Shown here: piece after piece, positions 17,499 through 25,995 of the stretch
How the letters are laid out: every line of letters begins with the position of its first letter
How positions within the stretch are numbered: the stretch's first letter is position 1
Position numbers and translations under genes: made by a program
Notes under the pieces: model-generated
What the model was told of the DNA's origin: nothing
What the model saw: only the letters and a program-made list of their open reading frames with translations
Database searches by the model: none
Assembly (NCBI GenBank): GCA_040768665.1
Contig: JAXGMN010000027.1
Span: 1-64,000 of the forward strand
DNA: 64,000 bases
Source: JABWBD01 sp040768665
GTDB taxonomy: Bacteria; Planctomycetota; Planctomycetia; Pirellulales; Thermoguttaceae
Direction: 5' to 3'

Positions 17499-18659
17499 TC
17501 ACCGACTTTCTGAGGCGTCTGCCGATTTCGCCTCAATCGCAAACCGCAACATCGACTCGTAGAGCGAAAGCTGGATGTCCAGGATCTACCTCCAGAGCTG
17601 ACCTGGCACTGCTTTCGCCGGCCACGCCGTGCGGGCATTCGAACGTGAATGGGACCGCGCCGCTGATATGATACACCGCGCTGACTAGGTTGAACGACGC
17701 CGGGAACGCACTCCCTCAGGCTGGACTTCGAGGCAGTCGGCCGTGCGGCAGCTTGCGAGCGTCCAGGAGCGTGTAAACCTGGCCGGCGAGCAGCGAACCT
17801 GCTCCTGGATCTCCAGCGGAACGAAAGCCGGACGGAGCAGGGCAGGGGCCGACCCGTGGCTGTGGAGCGAGACGGCCAGGTCCGGACCCTCTTGCATGGC
17901 CACTTGGAGAATGGCGGGGGCCTCGGTGCTCATCGGGGCGAGGAACTCGTCGTGCATCGGGTTGATCCCCTTGTCGTTGAAGTAGCACCCCATCCAGCCG
18001 ATCTCCGGCCCGATGAATGGATGCTGCCGCTTCGATGCGGGCCAGAAGGCGATCGAGTCGTCTTTCCAGGTCCCCTGGCCCCAGAACTGAAACTCGTCGA
18101 GCGGCATGCCGTGAATGGCCCGCGGCTCGAAGCGGGCGATCCCATCCGGATTGCCGGCCGGCACGATGAGCACTCGGCACTGCCGGGCCAGATCGCGCAG
18201 CACGGGTTGCTCCCGCCCACGCAGATCGCGGCCCGTCTCCAGGATTTCGATCAGGCTCACCAGTCCGGTCAGGCCTTCGACCTCATGGCCGTGCACGGGG
18301 CCAATGAAGTAGACGACCGGTTTGCTGCGGGCCGCCTTGTCGCGATAGGCTGCCCGGTCGCGCCCACCGATGGCGGAGTTGAAATTCGCCCGCTGCGCGA
18401 CCGGCTCATGCTCGCCGTAGGCAATCCGGTGCAGCGGCCGCCCGCCGGGGCTCTTGGCGATCTCCCGGACCCGCCCCACTGACAGGTTTGCCCATCGCTT
18501 GGGCAAATCATCGACGGTCGCCATCCAGAACTCGGGCAACTCTCGCGGCTGCAACCGCTGCCGGGCCTGCTCGTAAGTCAACTTCTGGCTGAAAGTCAGG
18601 CCGGGGAGCAGAACGGCAGCAAAAATAACGATGAGGACATTCGTGGAGAACCGATTCAT
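17499..18659 (-). pseudogene. frameshifted M14 family zinc carboxypeptidase
   Basis: The N-terminal ~285 codons are intact: signal peptide (MNRFSTNVLIVIFAAVLLPG), zinc-site motif GPVHGHEVEG, VLIVPAGNPDGIARFEPRA, and DLAVSLHSHG. The frame then breaks near 17790 (continuing as EIQEQVRSLLAGQVYTLLDA), 17710 (FNLVSAVYHISGA) and 17600. The C-terminal catalytic-Glu motif FTFECPHG and ILDIQLSLYESMLRFAIEA are still readable to a stop at 17499. All M14 landmarks therefore survive, but in four frames. Its stop is 42 bases from the start of the next, also frameshifted, gene. A functional M14 peptidase would be exported. Confidence 0.78.
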
Positions 18660-18679
18660 TGTTAGGGCCTCTGACTAAG

Positions 18680-20848
18680 TTACTTGCCCGCCATAATCCC
18701 CGATTGGGGCTCAACGGTCGGCCCGAGGGTCACGTCGAGCTCGCCGCGGCCGCCGCTCCGCCGTAGCCGGCCCGAAAGGTCGCCGTCGGTGGCGAAGGTT
18801 ATCTCCCAGGTTCCGCTGTTGGTATCGAGGCGAACCCCGCAGTGACGATCATCGCGGACGAGTTGGGCATCGCTGGCGGCGGCGAGCCCTTGATCGCCGA
18901 CTTCGATGACGTGGAGGAACAGGTCCTCGCGGTCAGGCTTGCCCGGCGAGACCTCGACGCGCCACTGGCCCATCATCGCCCGCTGCTGGGGCTTGAGCGT
19001 GGGCGCCGCGATCTCCCAATTCCTTCCGGCTGCCCAGAACTCCTTGCCCGGACCGCCGACGGCCGCCAGCCGGGCGTCCTCCGGCAGGAACGTCCGGCAC
19101 ACGAGTCGCCCCTGGCCGTGATCGGCGCGGAACGTTCTACCTTCGATCTGTGGTTGGTGGGCGGTGTGCAGGAGCCAATCCTTGCGATAGCTCGGATCGG
19201 TCGTGGTTACCCGGTCGAAGATCACGAAATGGCGGGGCAGTAGAAACACGATCTGCCGCGCGGCCAGGCTGCACTTCTGCGGCAGCGGCGGCGAGAGTTT
19301 TGGCCCGCCGTGCTGGTAGCAGGCCGTGGCATCCCCGGCCACGTAGACGAAGTCGCGATCCGCTCGGAAGCCCTTGACCACCGAGCCCAGCGCCTGGTGC
19401 TGGCCGCCATGGTTGCCTTCCACGGTACCTCCCCAGTATCGGGCCGGCGGCTCGCCCGGCTGGTGAATCACCACGCAGTTATGGGCCACGGTCTGGGCGA
19501 AGTAGTTGGCCAGATGTTGCCCGTTGCGAAACTCATCGTGCCGCGTGCCACTGTCGAGGGCCAGAAAGCCGCGGTGGTAGATCACGAAGTTCAAGGCATC
19601 GTAGTGCCGGTGCTGATTGAGAATGCCGCCGCAGGAGAACAAGGCGTAGGTGTCGTCGGGACCGGTCCCCGAGCGCATGAAGACCTGGCCCATCGATTCG
19701 AAATGCCTGGCCGATGGCAATCCGCTCGGCGACAGCGGCGGCGGCGACTCTTCCAGCCGCGACAGCAGAAACGGATAAATGAACCAGGTGTTGGAATAGG
19801 TCTGTTGCGGCAGCGTCTCTTGGAAATAGCGGGCCAGGGCGGCGGCCTCCAGCGCCCGCTCGGCGTAAAGGTGGCGGATATTGGCCATGTGCGTGTATAG
19901 TTGGCCGACGGGCAGGCGATTCGTCTCGTGCAGTGTGTCGCCGTAGCCGAATTCCAGGGGCGCGGGCTGCGCGGGGATCGCGGTCCACATCGCGTAGTTG
20001 GCCAGCCAGGCGCCGTGCGGCCAGTCCGGCGCGATGTTTTCGCCGGTGCTCGAAAGCCAGGTGTAAAAAAAGTTCTGCTCCGCCCACGGATAGGCTCCCA
20101 GCACGTAACCGAGGGTCGCCGAGGCCCCGCCGCCGTCGTCGCCGCAGGCGTTGCGGCGGTGCTCCAGCATGCGGAGGTTCTCGTCGTGTCCCCACACGAG
20201 CCACTGGTTCACCAGCTCCGGCTCGATCTTGGCGCCGAAGGCCGTGCAGCCGATGAACCAGCACGTATTTCGGACACCGTAGAAGCCGCTCGCATGGCCT
20301 GAAAGGTTCTCGCGATAGATCGGCGGCTTAACCTTCAGCACCCGATCGACGACGCGGACCAACCGGCCCATGATCTCGGCGCGTTCCTGCTCGGCAAGGT
20401 GGTTGTAGAGCCAATCCCAGGCGAGCACGGCATGGACGCGGCTGGTAGAGTACCAGTTCACGGTTTTCCGCTCCTCGTAGCACTGCTCGTAATAGCGGAG
20501 GCTCGACTCCAGGCACCTCTTGGCAAGCTCCAGGTAGCGAGGCTCATCCGTTACCAGAAACACGAAAGCGGACCGCGCGGCCTGCGGGCCAAGATCGCGA
20601 GGCTCCACCTCGCCGGTGCCGACCCGCGGCAGCATAGCGTCTACGCTTCGCCGGATCTCGTCGTACCAAGCGGATTCCTCGCCCAACGCCCGCTGGCGAA
20701 CGTGCGGCCAGGTCTCCGCATTGAAGAACAGGCGCGGGTGATCTTGCCGGATCCTGGCCGTCCACTCCGGCAGCGGATCGGCGACCACAGACTGAACCGC
20801 CGCAATCATCACTGCTGCGAACACACCGACGTTCATCCGCCATCGCAT
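18680..20848 (-). CDS. secreted heparinase II/III-family polysaccharide lyase
   Basis: A 722-residue exported protein from the ATG at 20848, which has AAAGGAGG at good spacing; the signal peptide is MRWRMNVGVFAAVMIAAVQS. The N-terminal half is an (alpha/alpha) toroid (DHPRLFFNAETWPHVR, HAVLAWDWLYNHL). The C-terminal half is a beta-sheet domain with GGILNQHRHYDALNFVIYHR and DSGTRHDEFRNGQHLANYF, the His/Tyr-rich heparinase II/III-like core also found in oligo-alginate lyases. It likely eliminates uronic-acid-containing glycans outside the cytoplasm. Its 5' leader, including a micro-ORF whose stop overlaps an ATG, is duplicated at 23.7 kb. It heads a co-directional block with the M14 and DUF6807 genes. 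Confidence 0.82.
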   Translation of the reverse strand: MRWRMNVGVFAAVMIAAVQSVVADPLPEWTARIRQDHPRLFFNAETWPHVRQRALGEESAWYDEIRRSVDAMLPRVGTGEVEPRDLGPQAARSAFVFLVTDEPRYLELAKRCLESSLRYYEQCYEERKTVNWYSTSRVHAVLAWDWLYNHLAEQERAEIMGRLVRVVDRVLKVKPPIYRENLSGHASGFYGVRNTCWFIGCTAFGAKIEPELVNQWLVWGHDENLRMLEHRRNACGDDGGGASATLGYVLGAYPWAEQNFFYTWLSSTGENIAPDWPHGAWLANYAMWTAIPAQPAPLEFGYGDTLHETNRLPVGQLYTHMANIRHLYAERALEAAALARYFQETLPQQTYSNTWFIYPFLLSRLEESPPPLSPSGLPSARHFESMGQVFMRSGTGPDDTYALFSCGGILNQHRHYDALNFVIYHRGFLALDSGTRHDEFRNGQHLANYFAQTVAHNCVVIHQPGEPPARYWGGTVEGNHGGQHQALGSVVKGFRADRDFVYVAGDATACYQHGGPKLSPPLPQKCSLAARQIVFLLPRHFVIFDRVTTTDPSYRKDWLLHTAHQPQIEGRTFRADHGQGRLVCRTFLPEDARLAAVGGPGKEFWAAGRNWEIAAPTLKPQQRAMMGQWRVEVSPGKPDREDLFLHVIEVGDQGLAAASDAQLVRDDRHCGVRLDTNSGTWEITFATDGDLSGRLRRSGGRGELDVTLGPTVEPQSGIMAGK

Positions 20849-21034
20849 TTTGCCACCTCCTTTTCCCATCATGGACCAAACCGCGACCCTCGCACAACCG
20901 TTCCCCGAGCAACCGGCCCCGCCATGGAGTCCCCGCAGACCACGCACACCTTGCCGCCCCGGTTGATTCCGCCCTGGCGACCCATGATAGCACACGTGCA
21001 GCCGCAAACGCGAGTCTGCGGCGGATTGGAAATC
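20811..21034. repeat. 224 bp duplicated leader, copy A (upstream of heparinase gene)
   Basis: This stretch aligns without gaps to 23715-23938 with nine differences by eye, about 96% identity. It spans the heparinase signal-peptide codons, its ribosome binding site and ~185 bp of upstream leader including the micro-ORF at 20869-20985. In this copy AAAGGAGGTGG precedes the start; in copy B the same site reads AAAGCAGATGG, which would not work as a ribosome binding site. This looks like the functional original. Confidence 0.9.
20869..20985 (-). CDS. 38-residue CxxC micro-ORF in heparinase leader
   Basis: The ORF starts at the ATG at 20985 and encodes MGRQGGINRGG, KVCVVCGDSMAG and PVARGTVVRGSRFGP. 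Its TGA overlaps an ATG (ATGA) that is in frame with the heparinase gene. The CVVCG motif suggests a metal site or redox pair. The duplicate at 23773-23889 keeps the frame open with four residue changes (NR to YW, V to I) plus a silent change, so the ORF may be under selection. There is no clear ribosome binding site. It may be a leader peptide or a small protein; equally the sequence could be conserved as RNA. Confidence 0.45.
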   Translation of the reverse strand: MGRQGGINRGGKVCVVCGDSMAGPVARGTVVRGSRFGP

Positions 21035-21128
21035 GAATCGCCGCCGATCTCCTATCGGTGTTCCTGACGGTTGACGACCGATTCGAGCCTGGTTGCCCTT
21101 CTTGGCTGGGTCTTCCATCCGAAACCGA

Positions 21129-21500
21129 TCAGTGCGTTTTTTCCTCTCGACGGCTGCCCGGAGGATCCATCAGGTCCACGATCTCGTTCACGATCCTGTC
21201 AAAGCGTTTGCTGCTCAGCGATCGTTCCGAGTACGAAACACCGAGTGTCTGCGCCGTCCGACTCGCGTTGAACATCTCGATGACCTCGCGTTTCGTCCAC
21301 CGCTTGTGAACCGTGAAAGGGGAGAAGACCATCAGCTTCGACCTGAACGACCAGCCTTCCGCCGTGGAATCGACGAAGTCCACCACGTCATGACCCGACA
21401 GATCAAGTTCCGCGAGTGACTTCTGAAGCTGGGCATCGGACCTGGCGCCGATCACGAGACCATCCACCTCGCCAAGCACCGGAAATCGAGGCACTCGCAC
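21129..21500 (-). CDS. conserved hypothetical protein (start uncertain, possibly 5'-truncated)
   Basis: A 123-residue reading frame from a GTG at 21500, containing RVPRFPVLGEVDGLVIGARS, FVDSTAEGWSFRSKLMVFSP and KRWTKREVIEMFNASRTAQT. I recall similar planctomycete hypotheticals. Homology-like sequence continues upstream in frame (RILEKKEFGYFVRVP) until a TAG near 21559, with no normal start codon. The gene may therefore have lost its 5' end, or the TAG is a mutation. Upstream bases 21501-21708 contain another partial frame ending ESNEVVNTGVETGEP that could be part of the same disrupted locus. No function is assigned. Confidence 0.5.
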   Translation of the reverse strand: MRVPRFPVLGEVDGLVIGARSDAQLQKSLAELDLSGHDVVDFVDSTAEGWSFRSKLMVFSPFTVHKRWTKREVIEMFNASRTAQTLGVSYSERSLSSKRFDRIVNEIVDLMDPPGSRREEKTH

Positions 21501-21708
21501 GAAGTATCCGAACTCTTTTTTCTCCAGGATTCGGCCCTCCTCACTTACCTATTTCCCGCCCACGACGATCACGGTTCGCCCGTCTCTACGCCCGTGTTGA
21601 CGACCTCGTTGGATTCCACGACAGCACAATCCGCGTGACGTACGTCGATCGCGCCGCGAGCCTCCAGCCGGCGAGCGTTCCCGGCCGCCGCAGACAAATC
21701 CGCCGTGG

Positions 21709-22821
21709 CTATCTCTTCGCCAGCTTCTTTAGCGCTTCCACGCCGCGCTGGATCACCGCGTCCGGCGCGGCGTACGAGATCCGGAAGTGCGTATCGCGCT
21801 TGCTGAACACGTTTCCCGGGATGATCAGAAGCTGGTGCTCCTCGATGGCCCGGGTTACGAACTCGGTGGCCGTGCCCCAAGGCGCCTTCGGAAACGCATA
21901 GAAGGCGCCGCCCGGAGTGACCAGTTCATAGTCGCCGGCCAGTCCCTCGACGATCATATCCCGCTTGCGGCGATACGCCTCGACGTGGACGGACAGGTCG
22001 AGGTCCATCGCGGCCGCCGCCGCCCATTGAAATGGATGCGGAGCGCATACGAACGTGTACTGTTGAAGCTTGACCATCTCCTGGATGATCGCCCGCGGCC
22101 CATGGGCGAAGCCCACCCGCCACCCCGGCATGCCGCTCGACTTGCTGAATCCGTCGATCACCAACGTCTGCGGATTGAAACTTACCGGCGACACGAACTC
22201 GCCGTCATACGAGAACGCGCGGTAAATCTCGTCGCTCACCAGCACCACGTCGCGCTCGGCCGCCAGCCGGGCGACGCCTTCGATTTCTTCCCGGCTCGCC
22301 GCCACGCCGGTCGGGTTGGCCGGACTGTTCAGCAGGATCATCTTGGTCCGAGGAGTGATCGCCGAAGCCACCCGGTCCGGATCGATCCGGAAATCGGGAT
22401 ACGTCTCGATGGTCACGACCTTGCCGCCCACCACCGCGGCCAGCGAGTCGTACATCACGAAATAGGGATCGAACACGATCACTTCGTCGCCCGGATTCAC
22501 CAGCGCCATCATGGCCAGCACCAGTGCGCCGCTCGTGCCCGAGGCGACAAACACCCGGCGGTCGTCATGCCGGTACTGCTGGTCGACAATTCCCTGCAAC
22601 TTGTCGCGTAGCACGGGCATTCCTTGCGTCAGAGCGTAGCCGTTCTTTCCACTCTGAATGGCGTCCACCGCCGCCTGCCGCACCGGTTCGGGCACGTCGA
22701 AATCAGGCTGGCCGATGGAAAGGTTGATGGGATCCTTGAGCTTGGCCCCCAGATCGAAGACCTTGCGGATTCCGGAGCTATCGAAGCACTTGGTACGATC
22801 GGCAATCCAATGAGCGGACAT
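21709..22821 (-). CDS. class I/II pyridoxal-phosphate aminotransferase (aspartate aminotransferase-like)
   Basis: A complete 370-residue fold-type I aminotransferase. Visible landmarks are INLSIGQPDFDVPEPV, ASGTSGALVLAMMALVNPGD (cofactor phosphate region), NSPANPTG, DEIYRAFSYDG, and DGFSKSSGMPGWRVG with the PLP-binding Lys. It transfers amino groups between amino acids and 2-oxoacids in the cytoplasm. The substrate is not determined. A link to the aminoadipate pathway at 1-5 kb is possible but has no positional support. The ATG at 22821 is used. Confidence 0.9.
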   Translation of the reverse strand: MSAHWIADRTKCFDSSGIRKVFDLGAKLKDPINLSIGQPDFDVPEPVRQAAVDAIQSGKNGYALTQGMPVLRDKLQGIVDQQYRHDDRRVFVASGTSGALVLAMMALVNPGDEVIVFDPYFVMYDSLAAVVGGKVVTIETYPDFRIDPDRVASAITPRTKMILLNSPANPTGVAASREEIEGVARLAAERDVVLVSDEIYRAFSYDGEFVSPVSFNPQTLVIDGFSKSSGMPGWRVGFAHGPRAIIQEMVKLQQYTFVCAPHPFQWAAAAAMDLDLSVHVEAYRRKRDMIVEGLAGDYELVTPGGAFYAFPKAPWGTATEFVTRAIEEHQLLIIPGNVFSKRDTHFRISYAAPDAVIQRGVEALKKLAKR

Positions 22822-22900
22822 AAGCTTGATCCAGACAGCGGCTTGAAAACATGAAAACCAGGCCGCATTTTAATTCGCGCAGGTTTGGCCGTCGAGGCCC

Positions 22901-22926
22901 GGCGGGGCAGGGGAGGGCAGGGGAGG
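22901..22926. repeat. G-rich dispersed motif block
   Basis: Two GCAGGGGAG cores lie in tandem, preceded by GTCGAGGCCCGGCGGGG. The same preamble and G-rich block occurs at 29236-29286, beside the 3' end of the phosphohexomutase-like gene, indicating that the two flanks share ancestry. Runs of three to four G could support G-quadruplex formation. Confidence 0.7.
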
Positions 22927-22977
22927 TGCGCACCGCAAGCAGCCGGCAGGCCTGGTGGCTCGCAGGCACTGCTTCCT

Positions 22978-23055
22978 TCATCGCTTTTCGAGCAGCGCGG
23001 ACAGCGGCCTGTCGCTCCGGCTGCGTTGTGCCAGCAGCAAACGAAGTTCCGCCAT
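22978..23055 (-). pseudogene. C-terminal remnant similar to the phosphohexomutase-like protein
   Basis: The last ~25 codons read MAELRLLLAQRSRSDRPLSALLEKR. This aligns with LMTLSLLLGSLSRSDKPLSELLGKE, the C-terminus of the protein at 29293-30462. The downstream flank (GTCGAGGCCCGGCGGGG and G-rich block) is also shared. No upstream homologous coding is seen, so this is probably the tail of a lost paralogue. Confidence 0.5.
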
Positions 23056-23714
23056 CGAACTGTGGCGGTCAAGACGCTGAGTTTTCCAAAACTCTGCGGC
23101 CCTCACCACCCGGTCACTGCGGAGGGGTCGCAAGAGCGGCACGGCAGGAATAAGCGGGATGGCCGCGCGGAAGTCTTCGTGCGTGCGACGGCAGGACGGC
23201 ACTGTCGCCTTTGGCGAGCGGCAGATGATCCCTTCCTCTGCTGCTCGCGTTTCACGGGCGTCAGGGCTTCTGACGTTTCCAAATTGTCAAAGATCGGAGC
23301 AGTGCATGCGTACACTATTGTAATCGTTGCGGCGCGGACTGTCAAGCGAATTTCTTGAGCAGGACGGTGCGGGCGGCCGAACGGCGACGTGGGATGGGGG
23401 AGTTTCGCGTGTCGCGATTCGTGGAAATATTGTGGGGCCGGGCGCGCGTTCTAGCCACCAATCGTGGCTTCCACCGGGCAAGCCCGGCGGCGGCCTGTTC
23501 CAGAGTGTCCGAGAGTTCTTTCCCGGACTCTCTTGAGCGGCGACGCAGCACTGCGACGCTCACCAACGGTGATCGAGCGGCGAACTCGGAGGAGCCAAAG
23601 GGTGTCAGCAACGTTTGTTCGGAAATCGTACTAAAGGCCCCTGACACCTCTTTGCAGTTTCCCGACCGCTTGGGTTGCAAGGCGGAGTTGAAGCATCCGA
23701 TTCACGTCTACCTT

Positions 23715-23938
23715 ACTGCCGCGAACACACCGACGATCATCCGCCATCGCATTTTGCCATCTGCTTTTCCCATCATGGGCCAAACCGCGACCCTCGCACA
23801 ACCGTTCCCCGAGCAATCGGCCCCGCCATGGAGTCCCCGCAGACCACGCACACCTTGCCGCCCCAATAGATTCCGCCCTGGCGACCCATGATAGCACACG
23901 TGCAGCCGCAAACGCGAGTCTGCGGCGGATTGGAAATC
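23715..23938. repeat. 224 bp duplicated leader, copy B (orphan copy)
   Basis: This is a gap-free ~96% copy of 20811-21034 in the same orientation. It retains the micro-ORF but has a mutated ribosome binding site, and the signal-peptide frame ends at a TAG after MRWRMIVGVFAAVR. No heparinase body follows. It is either a partial duplication or evidence that the leader itself is a mobile or reused module. Confidence 0.88.
23773..23889 (-). CDS. 38-residue CxxC micro-ORF, second copy
   Basis: Open frame MGRQGGIYWGG, KVCVVCGDSMAG, PIARGTVVRGSRFGP. It is identical in length to the 20869-20985 copy. Base differences inside it give two adjacent residue changes, one conservative V-to-I change and a silent change; none introduces a stop, although the adjacent ribosome binding site is degraded. 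Expression is doubtful. It is listed because the preserved frame is the evidence that the micro-ORF may matter. Confidence 0.35.
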   Translation of the reverse strand: MGRQGGIYWGGKVCVVCGDSMAGPIARGTVVRGSRFGP

Positions 23939-24226
23939 CGACCGCCACCGACTGGGGCGGAGAGGGTTCAGGCACTGCCGTCGCCGCACCCGGCGTCTAC
24001 TTTCGTTTTTTCATCATCAGCGCGTTTGCGGGCAATCGCCGGGGGAACCTTTGCCGAACAAACGGCGTTGTGACGGAGTCATTGTTCGCCGGTTATCGCC
24101 CCCCGGGAGTGCAAGCATTCGGTTGACTATTTGACCGCCAGGAGACTCCGAGTTACGATCGAGTATCTCGCGTGTAGTTTCATGCGGGAAGTTGATGTTC
24201 CGGAACGAAGAAGCAGAGGAGAGGCG

Positions 24227-25201
24227 ATGACGTTGCATTTGAGGGGAGCGGTGCGCCTGCGGAAGGCCACCGGAGGATTTACCCTGGTCGAGCTGCTGGT
24301 GGTGATCGCCATCATCGGCATTCTTATTGCCCTTTTGTTGCCTGCCGTGCAGGCGGCGCGCGAAGCCGCGCGAAGGTCGCAGTGTTCGAACAACTTCAAA
24401 CAGATCGGCCTCGCCCTGCACAATTACCACGACACCCACAGGTCGCTTCCCTCGGGGCTCATCCTTGCCGCCAGCGATCCTGATTACGATGGGTCCACCA
24501 ATAGCAATACGCCGAATGTCGAGAGTTGGGGCTGGGGAGCCTTGATCCTGCCGTTTGTCGAGCAAGGCCCGCTCTATGAAACGGCGGGCATCAGCCGGGG
24601 CGAACTTCTTCAGAATCAACTAGGGGCGACGGGGGCTGCCCGTCAAATCATCGCCGGTTATCGCTGCCCCTCCGATTCGGGCGACAAGATCGGCACCATG
24701 CAAGACCGCGGCAGCGGTTTTCTGGAGGGGGCGTTCTCCAACTACGGCGCCATCATTTCTCACAACACGGGCGTAACGGGCAGCGGCACCGGGAGCTTCT
24801 GGCGCAATAGCGCCGTCCGCTTCGCCGATATCATGGACGGCCTGAGCAATACCGCCGCCGTCTCCGAAATCGCCACCCGATTGCACGGAGTCAAGACGGG
24901 GCCGAAGGTATGGGCCGGTGCGAAAAAGGGCTGTGGCACCAGCTACATCGATGATTTGATGCTCAGCGGTCGTTGGCCGATCAACGATACCACTGGCACC
25001 AGCGACCAACGCGCCGAGGCGCCCAGCAGCCTGCATCCCGGAGGAGTGCACGTTCTCCTGCACGACGGTTCGGTCCGGTTTATCAGTGAGACGATCGACT
25101 TCGTCAGGACTCCCGGGAATGTCAATAACGACAGCCCCGTCGACAGCACCTGGGAACGTTTGCTGGCCAGGGCCGACGGCCAGCCGTTGGGCGAATTCTA
25201 G
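24227..25201 (+). CDS. DUF1559 family protein with type IV pilin-like N-terminus
   Basis: A 324-residue protein. The start is the ATG at 24227 with AGAGGAG upstream. After a short leader, GFTLVELLVVIAIIGILIA forms a prepilin cleavage site and hydrophobic helix, followed by LLPAVQAAREAARRSQCSNN, the planctomycete DUF1559 hallmark. The C-terminus has SSLHPGGVHVLLHDGSVRFI, also typical. DUF1559 proteins exist in dozens of copies per planctomycete genome and are thought to form pseudopilin-like surface or secretion structures; individual roles are unknown. A B-type MITE follows 8 bases after the stop, then a small lipoprotein. Confidence 0.93.
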   Translation: MTLHLRGAVRLRKATGGFTLVELLVVIAIIGILIALLLPAVQAAREAARRSQCSNNFKQIGLALHNYHDTHRSLPSGLILAASDPDYDGSTNSNTPNVESWGWGALILPFVEQGPLYETAGISRGELLQNQLGATGAARQIIAGYRCPSDSGDKIGTMQDRGSGFLEGAFSNYGAIISHNTGVTGSGTGSFWRNSAVRFADIMDGLSNTAAVSEIATRLHGVKTGPKVWAGAKKGCGTSYIDDLMLSGRWPINDTTGTSDQRAEAPSSLHPGGVHVLLHDGSVRFISETIDFVRTPGNVNNDSPVDSTWERLLARADGQPLGEF

Positions 25202-25209
25202 CCTGAAAA

Positions 25210-25323
25210 GCAACCATTCACACGGCGGAAGTGAGGGGAAAGCTCCACGTTTTCGGCCAACGTCTTTGACGCCACCATTCGGCGAAAAATGGACCAGTCC
25301 CCGACCGCCCTGTGAATGGTTGC
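25210..25323. mobile_element. IS66-like MITE, copy B1
   Basis: A 114 bp element with inverted ends GCAACCATTCACA and TGTGAATGGTTGC. The interior holds TTTTCGGCCAACGT and its counterpart AAAAATGGACC. Eight-base flanks are CCTGAAAA (left) and GCTGAAAA (right), a 7/8 match to a target duplication. It lies between the DUF1559 gene and the lipoprotein gene. No transposase is encoded, so it would need a helper in trans. Confidence 0.75.
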
Positions 25324-25473
25324 GCTGAAAAGGTTGGAGGCGCGGACTTCTCGCGCAAGCGACCGTTCACCCTCTCCGCGCTGGAACGTTTTGCATGGGG
25401 TGGGCCGGCGCAGCCTGAATGCCGCCGGTCCCGCCCCTTTGGCTCAAGCAAGTATGACACGAGGTCGAAAATC

Positions 25474-25914
25474 ATGGATATTCGTTTTTCTTTCAATCAA
25501 CACGGGCGGCGGACTGCGTTGTTCTGTCTCTTGGCCCTGCTGGCGGCTCCCTGGACCGGTTGTGGCGGCGGAGGCGATCACCCGCCTCTCGGCCAAGTCA
25601 GCGGTTTGGTGACCCTGAACGGACAGCCGCTGGCCGATGCGGACGTGACCTTCCAGCCCGAAGGACCGGGCCGCGCCTCGATTGGTACCACCGACAGCGA
25701 GGGACGCTACGAGTTGATCTATCTGAACGACGTCCACGGCGCCCTGATCGGGCCTAGCCGAGTGATGATCACCACGGCCAGAAGCGGAGCGGATGATGGC
25801 AGTTCTCCCGCGGTTCCCGAGAAACTTCCCCCGCGCTATCACGAGCAAAGCACCGAGAGGGTCGAGGTCGTCGCAGGCAAGAATACGTTCGACTTCGATT
25901 TGAATTCGGAGTAG
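25474..25914 (+). CDS. small lipoprotein with carboxypeptidase-regulatory-like (transthyretin-type) domain
   Basis: A 146-residue exported protein. An N-terminal signal (ALFCLLALLAAPWTGCGGGG) ends in a Cys that fits a lipobox. The body, GQVSGLVTLNGQPLADADVT followed by TTDSEGRYELIYLND, is a beta-sandwich of the carboxypeptidase-regulatory type. Such proteins commonly sit beside DUF1559 genes in planctomycetes, as here. The role is probably structural at the cell surface. The ATG at 25474 is the only good start before the signal peptide. Confidence 0.82.
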   Translation: MDIRFSFNQHGRRTALFCLLALLAAPWTGCGGGGDHPPLGQVSGLVTLNGQPLADADVTFQPEGPGRASIGTTDSEGRYELIYLNDVHGALIGPSRVMITTARSGADDGSSPAVPEKLPPRYHEQSTERVEVVAGKNTFDFDLNSE

Positions 25915-25995
25915 ACCACGGACACGGCATCGTCGCGGAGTTGGCCGCTGCGGTTCAACGAATGAGCTCAAGAGGAATGCGAAAGGAAGGGCCTG

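Larger units (their letters stand above)
22822..24226. other. 1.4 kb gene-poor region holding repeats and gene fragments
   Basis: Between the aminotransferase start and the DUF1559 gene I see no intact gene. It contains a G-rich block (22901-22926), a short C-terminal fragment resembling the phosphohexomutase-like protein (22978-23055), and the second copy of the heparinase leader (23715-23938). The sequence from 23056 to 23700 shows only low-quality overlapping frames. It looks like a recombination or decay zone. Confidence 0.6.
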
